This document shows, piece after piece, positions 1 to 7,951 of a DNA stretch of 45,045 nt. Numbering within the stretch: position 1 is the stretch's first letter; every line of letters starts with the position of its first letter. The notes under the pieces are model-generated. The model did no database searches and had not been told where the DNA came from. It saw nothing but the letters and a program-made list of their open reading frames with translations. The position numbers and the translations under genes were made by a program. The stretch comes from Archangium sp. (lineage in GTDB: Bacteria > Myxococcota > Myxococcia > Myxococcales > Myxococcaceae): contig JAEUJS010000311.1 of NCBI GenBank assembly GCA_016792935.1, forward strand, positions 1 through 45,045. The letters run 5' to 3'.

Positions 1-242
1 TCCACGCCCGCGCGCAACGTCTCGGCGCTGACCTCTCGCAACACCGGCCCCGCACACGCCTCGTCGACGTAGAGGCGAATGATGGTCGCGTCGTCTGCCA
101 CGCCGGTGAGCGTGAACGTGGGAAACGGCGTCGCGAGCATCGGCGCCGACAAGAGTGGAGCGTTCACCACCGGAGGCAATGGGCTCGCGGGCGGATCGCA
201 CGCTGCCAGGACCACCGACGCCGTGACGAGCAGTGCTCTCAC
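1..242 (-). CDS. Lipoprotein, C-terminus beyond window (partial)
   Basis: The reading frame starts at a GTG (242-240) that overlaps the stop of the upstream lipoprotein gene by four bases (GTGA), which implies translational coupling. The first residues form a short hydrophobic signal with a lipobox ending VLAAC (Cys15), so the product should be a lipoprotein. About 80 codons are visible. After the Cys comes a Pro/Ala-rich stretch, then a beta-rich segment ending in LYVDEACAGPV, which could begin an Ig-like fold. The gene is the last visible member of the TonB receptor operon. No family was recognised; the start and the lipoprotein nature are the secure parts. Confidence 0.6.
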   Translation of the reverse strand, partial: MRALLVTASVVLAACDPPASPLPPVVNAPLLSAPMLATPFPTFTLTGVADDATIIRLYVDEACAGPVLREVSAETLRAGV

Positions 243-1246
243 TGAATGGTCACCTCTTGCAGCGAGAGAATCGGAATCAGGTTCTGCTCGGCGTCTTCGA
301 AGCGCACGCGAAAGATGACGGGCTTCACGTTGTTCGCGTTGGCCGCGAGAGAGGCGCCCGGCGCGTTGCAGAACTCGCTCTCTCTCGAGAACTCGCCCGG
401 GTCCAACATCGACGAGAGCCACGGGTTCCACTGCTCGAAGTCGACGAGGAAGTTGAAGTCGTACCGCACGCGCACCGCGGGTCGTTCGAGCACCAGTCCG
501 TGAAACAGAATGCCGCGCACCGCGAGCTCTCGGCGGAAGTTGAAGACCAGCGTGCGCGAGTCGGGCGGCATGGTGAACGGCAAGAAGCGGCCGTCGGTCA
601 GCGGGCAGGGCTTCACGTCGATGAAGGGGCACTCCACACCCCGCGCCCGCGGCGGCTCGCGCATCGATGTCTCGTTGACGGCCCACGCCGACGCCACGCG
701 TGTCTCGAGCGGCACGTAGTCGACACGCCCGAGTGAATCGATGGGCACCTCGCGGAACTCGAAGGCGTGGCGCACCGAGCGCGAGCGCACGTCGCGATCG
801 AACGTGTTGATGGGAAGACCTCCGCCGCGCCACGCGATGAAGCCGTCGAGCTCGAACTCGCGAACGGGAGCGACGTTGGGCTCATTCCACCGACCGAGCT
901 GCAAGTCGGCGTCGGGAAATTGGAAGCGCCACGCGCGCTCCTCGGTGTCGACGTCGCCGAACTCCACCGAGAAGAAGCGGCGTTCACTCTCTCCGCCGGT
1001 GATTTGCTGCCGCACCACGGGGAAGGAGAAGCGGCCATCGGCTCCGGTCGTCGTGGTGTCGATGAGCTCGAGCGCGTCACAGCGCGTCCTGGAACCGAAG
1101 CGGTTTCGCAGGAGCCGCACCTCGGTGGAAGGCGTGGTCTCTCCCGACACGAAGTACGTGTCTTCGGGCAGCGCGCAGCCAGTCACGAAGTGCACCAACA
1201 CGAAGTGCAACACGACGAACAGCAGCACGAGCCAGCGCGAGCGCAC
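239..1246 (-). CDS. TonB-locus lipoprotein with carboxypeptidase-regulatory-like domain
   Basis: This 335-residue protein starts at a GTG directly abutting the TGA of the TonB receptor gene (TGAGTG), so the two are probably co-translated. Residues 1-24 are a hydrophobic signal ending VTGC, a lipobox. Residues about 30-75 (ending TTTTGADGRFSFPV) look like a small beta-sandwich of the carboxypeptidase-regulatory type. A PCPLTDG motif sits in the second half. The same order of elements and the same motif occur in the lipoprotein at 41407-42540, which also follows a TonB receptor, so the two are paralogues. By inference it is a surface or periplasmic partner of the receptor; the ligand is unknown. 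Confidence 0.8.
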   Translation of the reverse strand: MRSRWLVLLFVVLHFVLVHFVTGCALPEDTYFVSGETTPSTEVRLLRNRFGSRTRCDALELIDTTTTGADGRFSFPVVRQQITGGESERRFFSVEFGDVDTEERAWRFQFPDADLQLGRWNEPNVAPVREFELDGFIAWRGGGLPINTFDRDVRSRSVRHAFEFREVPIDSLGRVDYVPLETRVASAWAVNETSMREPPRARGVECPFIDVKPCPLTDGRFLPFTMPPDSRTLVFNFRRELAVRGILFHGLVLERPAVRVRYDFNFLVDFEQWNPWLSSMLDPGEFSRESEFCNAPGASLAANANNVKPVIFRVRFEDAEQNLIPILSLQEVTIQ

Positions 1247-3661
1247 TCAGTACCTCGCCTTCGCCCCGAGGAAGGGCAGCACGGCGGGAATCGAAAACGC
1301 CGAACGTCGCAGCACGCGCGTGTCTCCGGCAGGCAGGGTCTCGTAGGTGTAGCCGAGCACTTCGCGCGTCACACTCGCATTGAAGACGTCGAGGAACACC
1401 TCGAGCGTGAAGGCCTCGAAGGTCCACGTGCGAGCGATGCGCGCGTCGATGCGGGCGAACGCCGGCAGTCGCGGCTCATTCGACAGACTGTCGGGCACCC
1501 ATGCTGGCAACAGCGTCGCGGGGTCGAGCCCTTCACGCATCGCGCGGCTGCTCACCACGCCGCTCTCGGGACGCCCGGTGTTGAAGTGCACGCCGACGCT
1601 GACGTGAATCGCGAGCGGCAACACCACGCCGCCGGTGACGTGGAGCACGTGCGATTGATCGAACTCGAACGGCACCCAGCGCGCGGACGTGTCAAGCACG
1701 CGGCCGGTGGCGTCGAAGTCGATGACGTTGCGCAGCCGCTCACTGCGCTGGAACGTGTACGAGAGCCAACCGAACCAGCGGCCCTCGGGGCGTCTGCGCA
1801 CCATCACCTCGAAGCCGTACGCGCGGCCCTGCGTCGCGGCGGTGCTCAAGCGCGAGCGATTTCCGAGCAGGTCTTCGAGCGAGTACTCGATGGGTCTGGT
1901 GATTTGGTTCCAGAAGACCGAGGTCGCTCCTTCGAAGCCGAACGGGAGCAACACGTCAGCGCCGACTTCGGTCTTCACCGCTTGCTTCAGCCCGTCGCGC
2001 AGACCTGCGAGGTCGGTCACGGGCAGGTTGAGCAACACCGTCGGCGCTTGATGCACCAGTGACGCGCCCGCGCGCAGACCGATGTCGTTGGTGAGCGTGT
2101 AGCGGGCGAACACGCGCGGCTCCGGCGCGAAGCGCATCAAAGGCCCCTGGGCCGACGACGTTGGGTGGGGAACCGGGCCTTCGTCGAGGAAATAGCCGTC
2201 GAAGCGAAAGCCGAGCTGCGAGGTGAGCCGTCCGTATTTCCATTGGAGCTCAGCGAAGGCACCGACGAGCGCTCCGAGCGTGGCGGGCTCCCGGAAGGAC
2301 GCGGCCGGGCCTGCTTTGGCCGACGGGTCGCGATCGATCTCGAAGCTCGTGCTCTGCCGCTCAGCCTCGAGGCCGAGACTCAGCTCGAGCGAATCGGTCA
2401 GCGTGCCTTCCCACCGCACGCGGCCGGCGAACGATTGGCGGCCCATGAGGAATTGGCCGAACGTCGCTCCATCGCGCTCTCCGAGGAGTCCGAGCTTCTC
2501 GAGCCCCGCGGTGATTCCGACTTCGAGCTGACCGCTCTGCGTCGCGCGTCGATACGAGAGGTCCGCGCGGTGAAATTGCGAAGTGAGCAACGCGGTGAAG
2601 GTGCCCGGCCCGTTCTGCTTCACGCCGGCTTCGTCGATGACGCCGAGCACCAGCGCCCGCACGCGCGCTCCATCGGGAGCCGTCCACCCCACGCGCGCCT
2701 GGTAGTCGCCGAAATCCACCACGGGCGTGGGCACCGGGCTCTCGGGCGTCGAAGGGAAGATGCCCTTCGCGATGGCCGCGGCGAGTGGGCCGGCGTAGCT
2801 CACGCGCCCCGCGACGGTGACGTGAAGGTGGAGCGGGTCGATCGGCACCGACACGAACGCGCCGGCGTTCAACACGTCGAGGCTCGCGGTCACCTGCACG
2901 CGCGAAGAAGGCTTCGCGAGGCGGCCATCGATGGCGCCTCCGAGCAGACGGCCGAGCCGCGCGGGCAACACGCCCGGGAAGAAGTCGACCTTCTCGATGA
3001 AGTCGGGGTGCACCACGGCGGGACCCGCGAGCAGGTGGTACAGCTGCGGCACGCGCACGCCGTCGAGGAAGAAGCCAGTCGCCGCGGGCTGAGCGCCACG
3101 CACCACCGGGTACGAGAGGCCTGACGCGATGCTCGAGACTCCGGGCAACAACATCGTCACGCGAAACGGGTCGCCCATCGTCCCGGCGATTTCCTGCAGC
3201 TCGACGCGTGAGAGCTCGACGCGAGACGGGCCTTCGTCGCGGCGCGCGCGCACGATGGTTTCCCAGCCGGTGTCCACGCGCTCGAGCCGGTACTTCACTT
3301 CGACGCGCTGATTCGGTTCGAGCGTCTCGGTGACGTCGAGCGGCAGAAATCCCGCGGCGCGCACGGTGAGCTGCAGGACGCCCGCATCGGTGGAAAACGA
3401 GAACGTGCCGTCGGCGTCGGTCTGCGCGAGCACCTCGCCGCCATCGCGAAGGACGACCTCCGCGAGCGGAATCGCTTCACGGGTCCCGCGCGTCTCGACG
3501 ACTCCGGAAAGAGCTGAGAGCAGAACTCCCTCTCCCTGCGACGCGGGGAGAGGGTCGGGGTGAGGGGCCAGCTCGACCTCAGCACCTGCATCGAGCGGCT
3601 GATCATCGCCCGCATCGAGCGCGACCTGCCCAACGCTCAGCGCGAGGACGAGCGCGAGCAC
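1247..3661 (-). CDS. TonB-dependent outer-membrane receptor with N-terminal regulatory domain
   Basis: This 804-residue protein should be an outer-membrane beta-barrel importing an unknown ligand with TonB energy. Residues 1-17 are a signal peptide. Residues 33-45 (PHPDPLPASQGEG) are encoded by a dispersed DNA repeat. Residues about 50-125 resemble the carboxypeptidase-regulatory domain (DGTFSFSTDAG). The plug follows at about 150-260, with LPGVSSIASGLSYPVVRG and LDGVRVPQLYHLLAG. The rest is barrel, ending in an aromatic residue (KARY), as outer-membrane proteins do. It lies 6 bases after the TerB-like gene and abuts the next lipoprotein. The receptor at 42540-45045 is a clear paralogue, but this copy has no TonB-like domain. 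Confidence 0.9.
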   Translation of the reverse strand: MLALVLALSVGQVALDAGDDQPLDAGAEVELAPHPDPLPASQGEGVLLSALSGVVETRGTREAIPLAEVVLRDGGEVLAQTDADGTFSFSTDAGVLQLTVRAAGFLPLDVTETLEPNQRVEVKYRLERVDTGWETIVRARRDEGPSRVELSRVELQEIAGTMGDPFRVTMLLPGVSSIASGLSYPVVRGAQPAATGFFLDGVRVPQLYHLLAGPAVVHPDFIEKVDFFPGVLPARLGRLLGGAIDGRLAKPSSRVQVTASLDVLNAGAFVSVPIDPLHLHVTVAGRVSYAGPLAAAIAKGIFPSTPESPVPTPVVDFGDYQARVGWTAPDGARVRALVLGVIDEAGVKQNGPGTFTALLTSQFHRADLSYRRATQSGQLEVGITAGLEKLGLLGERDGATFGQFLMGRQSFAGRVRWEGTLTDSLELSLGLEAERQSTSFEIDRDPSAKAGPAASFREPATLGALVGAFAELQWKYGRLTSQLGFRFDGYFLDEGPVPHPTSSAQGPLMRFAPEPRVFARYTLTNDIGLRAGASLVHQAPTVLLNLPVTDLAGLRDGLKQAVKTEVGADVLLPFGFEGATSVFWNQITRPIEYSLEDLLGNRSRLSTAATQGRAYGFEVMVRRRPEGRWFGWLSYTFQRSERLRNVIDFDATGRVLDTSARWVPFEFDQSHVLHVTGGVVLPLAIHVSVGVHFNTGRPESGVVSSRAMREGLDPATLLPAWVPDSLSNEPRLPAFARIDARIARTWTFEAFTLEVFLDVFNASVTREVLGYTYETLPAGDTRVLRRSAFSIPAVLPFLGAKARY
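3526..3567. repeat. Dispersed GC-rich repeat, copy 1
   Basis: CCCTCTCCC and GGGGAGAGGG form an imperfect stem, followed by a TCGGGGTGAGGGG tail. The same element recurs at 19952-19988 and 28942-28984. Here it lies inside the TonB receptor gene, just after the signal-peptide codons, and is read in frame as residues 33-45. Confidence 0.85.
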
Positions 3662-3667
3662 GACGGA

Positions 3668-3994
3668 TCAGCTGGCGAGCGTCGCGACGATCTTCTTGAG
3701 CAACGCCGACTCGTCGGCCTTCACCTTGCCGTCAGCGAGCACCAGCGTCCGCGCGGCCTGCACCGCATCATCCGCGCGCGTCTTGAGGAGCGCCCAATCA
3801 GGCTCGCCCGGCTTCTTCCCTTCCTTCACGTCTTCCAGCAGCCCCTGCAGCGCACCTTCGGGCACGGTCCAGCTCCGACCGAGCGAGAGGATCATCTGCG
3901 ATTCCTGCTGATCAACCGCGCCGTCCACCCACGCGACGTGCAGGAGCAGCTTGAGCACCTCGAGATTGAACGTGTCCGACGAGTCGTCTTCCAT
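3668..3994 (-). CDS. TerB-like helical protein
   Basis: This 108-residue cytoplasmic protein has no signal peptide. It shows the two repeated motifs of the TerB/DjlA-like all-helical fold: HVAWVDGAVDQQESQMI near the start and LVLADGKVKADESALLKKI near the end, both D-G-x-(V/K)-xxxE acidic loops. Family members bind metal or act at membranes in stress responses; nothing here shows a substrate. I chose the ATG at 3994. A GTG at 4027 overlaps the toxin stop by four bases and would add 11 residues, and neither start has a convincing ribosome-binding site. The gene sits between the PIN toxin and the TonB receptor. Confidence 0.7.
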   Translation of the reverse strand: MEDDSSDTFNLEVLKLLLHVAWVDGAVDQQESQMILSLGRSWTVPEGALQGLLEDVKEGKKPGEPDWALLKTRADDAVQAARTLVLADGKVKADESALLKKIVATLAS

Positions 3995-4023
3995 GGGCGC
4001 GGCAACGTACACGCAACCGCCCG

Positions 4024-4431
4024 TCACGGCATCAGCACGGGAATCACCTGACGGCCAAAGCGGCGGTAGACGAGAAGGTCCGAATCAATCGTCGCGACGA
4101 CGCCCTTGGGGAACAGCTCACTGAGCCGCACCAGACAGCTGTCGGCCAGGGACATGGGCACGTTGGCGTACCGACCCATGAGCTTCGTGATCGGCCCGAG
4201 CTCGTCCGACAGCTTCGCCACCTCGAGTGCGCGCTCGCTCAACATGCCTCGCAGGCCAGCCGATGCGCGCGAAGAGGCACTCAGCAGAAAGAACGCCTCG
4301 CTCAGCACTGACTCGCAGGTGATGACTCGCGCTCGAACGGCCAGGGCTTCGACGGCCCAGCGGTGGTGGCGATCGCGAGGGTTGAGCAGCGCGACGAGCG
4401 GTCCGGTGTCGAGGAGCAACTCTCCTCTCAC
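4024..4431 (-). CDS. vapC: PIN-domain ribonuclease toxin (VapC type)
   Basis: This 135-residue protein is the toxin half of a type II pair; PIN-domain toxins are Mg-dependent RNases. The PIN signature is visible: LLLDTGPLVALLNPRDRHH at the N-terminus (first acidic residue), a central E in CESVLSEAFFLL, SLADSCLV with the next Asp, and VVATIDSDLLVYRRFG with the last acidic pair. The GTG start at 4431 overlaps the antitoxin stop by four bases, as expected for a coupled pair. A longer frame upstream is the antitoxin region read out of frame, so I rejected it. Confidence 0.88.
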   Translation of the reverse strand: MRGELLLDTGPLVALLNPRDRHHRWAVEALAVRARVITCESVLSEAFFLLSASSRASAGLRGMLSERALEVAKLSDELGPITKLMGRYANVPMSLADSCLVRLSELFPKGVVATIDSDLLVYRRFGRQVIPVLMP

Positions 4432-4664
4432 TTGCCGTAACCCTTCAGATGCTTCTTGTTCGTCGAGAGGTCGGCCGGGAGCCCAACACCGACACCGACA
4501 TACTGACTGACCCGTTCGACGAAGGTCTCCTCGTGCGCTTCGCTGCTCGCAAGCAACTCGAGCGCCTCTCGCACCAAAACCGAACGCGACACCCGCCGGC
4601 GCTTTGCCAGTCGGGTGACGCGCGCGCTCAACGAACTCGGAAGCTTGATGGTCCAGCTCTCCAC
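4428..4664 (-). CDS. Ribbon-helix-helix antitoxin
   Basis: This 78-residue protein begins with a beta strand and two helices typical of RHH/CopG DNA-binding domains (WTIKLPSSLSARVTRLAKRR, then SRSVLVREALELL). The C-terminal tail, rich in Gly, Lys and polar residues, would wrap the toxin. The start is GTG 4664, decided by a strong GGAGGA Shine-Dalgarno five bases upstream. A sigma-70-like promoter and an inverted repeat lie just before it, which fits autoregulation. It is the first gene of a run continuing through toxin, TerB-like protein, TonB receptor and lipoproteins. Confidence 0.85.
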   Translation of the reverse strand: MESWTIKLPSSLSARVTRLAKRRRVSRSVLVREALELLASSEAHEETFVERVSQYVGVGVGLPADLSTNKKHLKGYGK

Positions 4665-4674
4665 GGTGTTCCTC

Positions 4675-4701
4675 CGCTGCCAGAAAGGTAATCCGGCAGC
4701 G
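4675..4701. promoter_or_regulatory. Putative operator: inverted repeat upstream of RHH antitoxin
   Basis: There is a perfect 7-base inverted repeat, CGCTGCC-N13-GGCAGCG. It covers the proposed -10 box and reaches the edge of the Shine-Dalgarno. RHH antitoxins usually repress their own promoter through such sites, so autoregulation is the likely role; binding itself is inferred. Confidence 0.55.
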
Positions 4702-4713
4702 GCGCGACAGCAA
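4685..4713 (-). promoter_or_regulatory. Candidate promoter of the toxin-antitoxin/TonB operon
   Basis: Read on the minus strand there is TTGCTG (4713-4708), a 17-base spacer and TACCTT (4690-4685). The start codon of the antitoxin follows 20 bases later. The match to sigma-70 consensus is moderate, but the spacing is ideal and it is the only intergenic gap before this gene run. Confidence 0.45.
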
Positions 4714-4730
4714 AGCCCCGAGAATCGGTC

Positions 4731-6026
4731 TCAGACGCGACGGCGGCGCAGGAAGGTCAGCACGCCACCGAGCGCCAGGGCCGCGAGCGAGACGTCGAAG
4801 CCCGTCGAGCAACCGCTCGCGCCACGGTCGGGCGACGCGCTCAGCTTGAGCGACGAGGTCGCCTCGCGGTTCATCGGGTACGCGCGGTCGGGGAACACCA
4901 GCTTCGCCTGCAGCTGGATGTCGTACTCACCATCGACGTCGGCCGTGAAGCTCGGCACCGAGCCATCGAGGTAGGCGTACTGCCAGTGACGCGAGGTGCT
5001 CACCACACCCTGCGGATTGACGACGGCCGCGCGGCTGCCAGCGGGGCGGGTCTTCACGGTCCACGCGTACTCGATGGCCGCGCCGTTGCGGTTGGCGAAC
5101 AGCGGCAGGCGGAACTTCTCACCGGCCTTGAGCACCACCGCACCACCGGTGTGCACCGCGAACGAGCCGCTCGGGTCGAGGCAGTCGGCCGGGTTCGCGC
5201 CGTTCACCACCACGCAATACTTCGCGTCGCAGCCATCACCCACGCCGTCACCGTCGTCGTCGAGCTGCAGCCGGTTCTTCAAGAGCGAGCAGTTGTCCGC
5301 GAGGTTCAAGATGCCGTCGTTGTCGAGGTCGAGGTCGCAGACGTCGCCCATGCCGTCGAGGTCGGTGTCGAGCTGCGAGGCGTTGAGGCTGGCGAGGCAG
5401 TTGTCGAACGTGTCGCTGACGTTGTCTCCGTCCTGGTCGGCGTTGCAGCGCGCGTCGCTCACCGGCACGTTGCCCGGGTTCGGCAACAGCGGGCACACGT
5501 CGACGGTGTCGAGAATGCCGTCGCCGTCGTCGTCGGAATTGCACACGTTGCCGAACGCTGACGTCTGGTCGGTCTTGAACTGGTCGCGGTTCGGAATGTT
5601 GGGGCAGTTGTCGGCGAGGTTGTCGACGAGGTCTCCGTCGAGGTCGGCGTCGCAGCCATCGCCCATGCCGTCGCCGTCGGTGTCGAGCTGACCGAAGTTC
5701 GAAGCGCCCGCGCAGTTGTCGCACGCGTCGCCAACGCCATCTCCGTCCATGTCGCCCTGGTCGCGGTTGCTCGAGAACGCACAGTTGTCGTGGTCGTCCG
5801 ACTTGCCGTCACCATCTGCGTCGTCGGTGTACGAGAGCGTCTTGCCGTCGTCGGTCATCGCGACCCACACCGAGCAGCCGCAGCCACAGCCACAGCCACA
5901 GCCGCCGCCTTCTTCATTGGGCGCGCCGCATTCCGTGCCCAGGCACTCCGGGTTGTCGATCGACTGCGCGAGGGCCGGCAGCGCGGTCAGCGAAACGAGA
6001 GCGAGTGCGAGGTGGAATGGTTTCAT
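4731..6026 (-). CDS. Secreted thrombospondin type 3 repeat protein with MYXO-CTERM-like tail
   Basis: This 431-residue protein has a signal peptide cut near ALAQS (residue 21). Next is a Cys-rich segment with alternating Gly-Cys (about 43-51). From about 65 to 270 come calcium-binding thrombospondin type 3 repeats (DTDGDGMGDGCD, DNCPNIPNRDQ and variants). A beta-rich domain fills about 285-400. The tail GCS-hydrophobic-RRRR (about 407-431) matches the MYXO-CTERM sorting signal, a membrane anchor processed at the cell surface in myxobacteria. Anchoring and calcium binding follow from family knowledge. An unusually close GGAGGT lies one base before the ATG. The gene follows the hybrid kinase by 49 bases. 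Confidence 0.88.
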   Translation of the reverse strand: MKPFHLALALVSLTALPALAQSIDNPECLGTECGAPNEEGGGCGCGCGCGCSVWVAMTDDGKTLSYTDDADGDGKSDDHDNCAFSSNRDQGDMDGDGVGDACDNCAGASNFGQLDTDGDGMGDGCDADLDGDLVDNLADNCPNIPNRDQFKTDQTSAFGNVCNSDDDGDGILDTVDVCPLLPNPGNVPVSDARCNADQDGDNVSDTFDNCLASLNASQLDTDLDGMGDVCDLDLDNDGILNLADNCSLLKNRLQLDDDGDGVGDGCDAKYCVVVNGANPADCLDPSGSFAVHTGGAVVLKAGEKFRLPLFANRNGAAIEYAWTVKTRPAGSRAAVVNPQGVVSTSRHWQYAYLDGSVPSFTADVDGEYDIQLQAKLVFPDRAYPMNREATSSLKLSASPDRGASGCSTGFDVSLAALALGGVLTFLRRRRV

Positions 6027-6049
6027 GACCTCCGAAGTGAATTGGCCGC

Positions 6050-6077
6050 GAACTCACGGTCCAAACACCGTGAGTTC
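6050..6077. terminator. Hairpin at the end of the hybrid kinase gene
   Basis: A perfect inverted repeat, GAACTCACGGT-N6-ACCGTGAGTTC, takes in bases of the kinase stop codon. There is no T-run on the minus strand, so it is not a classical intrinsic terminator. It could act as an RNA-stabilising end, a weak terminator or an operator for the downstream surface-protein gene. Confidence 0.4.
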
Positions 6078-7938
6078 ATGTGGTTGGCAGCAGCGCCTTG
6101 AACTCCTTTTCGAGCGCATCGGTGCTGAACGGCTTGTGGAGCCGCCCCGTCTTCGGCTGCGCGAGCAGAATCGCGAGCAGGTCTTCGGGCGCGTAGCCGC
6201 TGCAAAACAGCACAGGCAATTCTGGGAGAATCTGGCGCATCGCGAAGAACGTCTCCTTCGCCGACAGCCCCGGCATCATGAGGTCGAGCACCACCAGCGC
6301 GGGCTTGGGGTTCGCCATGGCGAGCACCTCGAGCGCCTTCGCGCCATCGGGCGCTTCGAGCACGCGATAGCCGAGCCGCGCGAGCAGTCGACTCAACGAG
6401 CGGCGCACGAGGTCTTCGTCATCGACGACGAGAATCAGTTCCTGCCCACCCTCGGGAGCGAAGAGCGGCGCCTGCGCCGGCGTGCTCGCTTCTTCATCGG
6501 CGAGCACCGGGAAGCGGAGCTGGAAGGTCGTGCCTTCCCCAATCTCACTGCGCACCGTGATGTCGCCGTCGTGGCCGCGCACCGCGGAGTCGACGGTGGC
6601 CAGCCCCAGCCCCGTGCCGCGACCACGTTCCTTGGTGGTGAAGAAGGGGTCGAAGATGTGCGCCATCACTTCGGGCGCCATGCCGATGCCGGTGTCGGCG
6701 ACGTCGAGGCGCATCAGGCCGGGCTGATCGTCCGTCGTGCGAAAGGTGAGCGTGCCGCCATCAGGCATCGCGTCGCGCGCGTTGAGCGCGAGGTTGATGA
6801 ACGCGTTGCTCAGCTGCGCGGCGTCGGCGAGCAGCTTGGAGTGCCGCGCGTTGCGCTCGACCACCAGCGTGATGCGTCGGTCGAGCGTGCGCTGGAGAAT
6901 GTGCAGCGCGTCGTCGAGCACGCTGTGCAGGTCGGCCGGCACGCGGTGCGAGTGGTCCTTGCGACTGAACTGCAAGAGCTGCCGCGTCAGCGAGGCGGCC
7001 TGCGTCGCCGCCGAGAGAATGGTGTTCACCGACTCCTGCGCCGAGGGCGCGAGCACCTCGAACTTGAGCAACTCGGAAGCCGACATGATGGCGCCGAGCA
7101 TGTTGTTGAAGTCATGCGCCACGCCGCCGGCGAGCTGACCGACCGCGTCCATGCGGCTGGCGTGACGGAGCTTCTCTTCGACGAGGCGCTCTTCGGTGAC
7201 GTCCTGAATCGCTCCCGACAACCGGCGCGGCTCGTGGTCTCCGCGCGTTCCCGCGCCGCCGTGGGCTTCTGGAATTCCGTGCACGCGCACGCGCCGGCGT
7301 TTTCCACCCGGCCGCTCGAGCTCGACCTCGAGCCGAAACGGAGTGCCCTTCGTCAACCCACGCTCGTGCGCCACGCGAACGGCTTCGCGGTGCTCGGGCA
7401 CGAAGCGCTCGACCGCGCGCTCGAGGGTCGGCTCGAACTCGCGCTCACTGACGCCGAAGATGCGGAAGGTCTCACTGGTCCACACCAGGGTGCGCGTCGC
7501 GCCGTCGTATTCCCAACCGCCGACGTCGGTGACGGCCTGCGTGCGCTCGAGGAACCGCTTCTGCCGCTCGAGGTCGCGCACCACGGAATGTTGCTCGGTG
7601 ACGTCGAGCGCGAAGCCCGCCACGCCCATCAATTCGCCGCCCGCGCCGTAGACGGGAAATTTCGTCGAGAAGAAGGTGCGCACCTCGGGAGGCACGAGCA
7701 CCTCTTCGAAGCGGCGACTCGGCATGCGCGAGGCGAGCACCTCCTGGTCGTTGGTGACGAAGGCGTCTGCCTGTTCCTTGCTGAAGAGCTCGTGGTCGGT
7801 GCGGCCCTCGACCGCCTCGCGCGAGGTGCGGAACGCGGTGACCCACGCGTTGCTGATCAGCATGTACCGGCCATCGAGGTCCTTGATGAACGCGATGACC
7901 GGCGAGTTGCGGATGAACTGGGTCAGCAGGTCGAGCAC
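6076..7938 (-). CDS. PAS-domain hybrid sensor histidine kinase
   Basis: This 620-residue protein has no obvious membrane segment and should be a cytosolic sensor. Two PAS domains occupy about 3-115 and 130-250, each ending in a PAC-like motif (DVTEQ, DVTEE). The dimerisation helix carries the phospho-acceptor His275 in GGVAHDFNNML. The ATPase shows NLALNARDAM, DTGIGM and GTGLGLATV. A receiver at about 500-620 has the acidic pair VVDDED, acceptor Asp552 in VLDLMMPG and a late KPF. The protein could pass phosphate from His to its own Asp. Start is GTG 7938, 13 bases after the stop of the preceding Ser/Thr kinase, suggesting one transcript. Confidence 0.93.
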   Translation of the reverse strand: MLDLLTQFIRNSPVIAFIKDLDGRYMLISNAWVTAFRTSREAVEGRTDHELFSKEQADAFVTNDQEVLASRMPSRRFEEVLVPPEVRTFFSTKFPVYGAGGELMGVAGFALDVTEQHSVVRDLERQKRFLERTQAVTDVGGWEYDGATRTLVWTSETFRIFGVSEREFEPTLERAVERFVPEHREAVRVAHERGLTKGTPFRLEVELERPGGKRRRVRVHGIPEAHGGAGTRGDHEPRRLSGAIQDVTEERLVEEKLRHASRMDAVGQLAGGVAHDFNNMLGAIMSASELLKFEVLAPSAQESVNTILSAATQAASLTRQLLQFSRKDHSHRVPADLHSVLDDALHILQRTLDRRITLVVERNARHSKLLADAAQLSNAFINLALNARDAMPDGGTLTFRTTDDQPGLMRLDVADTGIGMAPEVMAHIFDPFFTTKERGRGTGLGLATVDSAVRGHDGDITVRSEIGEGTTFQLRFPVLADEEASTPAQAPLFAPEGGQELILVVDDEDLVRRSLSRLLARLGYRVLEAPDGAKALEVLAMANPKPALVVLDLMMPGLSAKETFFAMRQILPELPVLFCSGYAPEDLLAILLAQPKTGRLHKPFSTDALEKEFKALLPTT

Positions 7939-7951
7939 GCGGCTGGGCCTC

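Noticed and set aside
767..2062. Plus-strand frame opposite the TonB receptor and lipoprotein
   Set aside because: Its composition is that of a shadow frame; the minus-strand genes have signal peptides and recognisable domains.
3526..3567. Possible intrinsic terminator formed by the dispersed repeat
   Set aside because: The stem is imperfect, has no T-run and lies inside a gene in all three copies.
4432..4812. Upstream extension of the PIN toxin frame to 4812
   Set aside because: It would cover the RHH antitoxin gene out of frame and the promoter region. The overlapping GTG at 4431 gives the normal PIN length.
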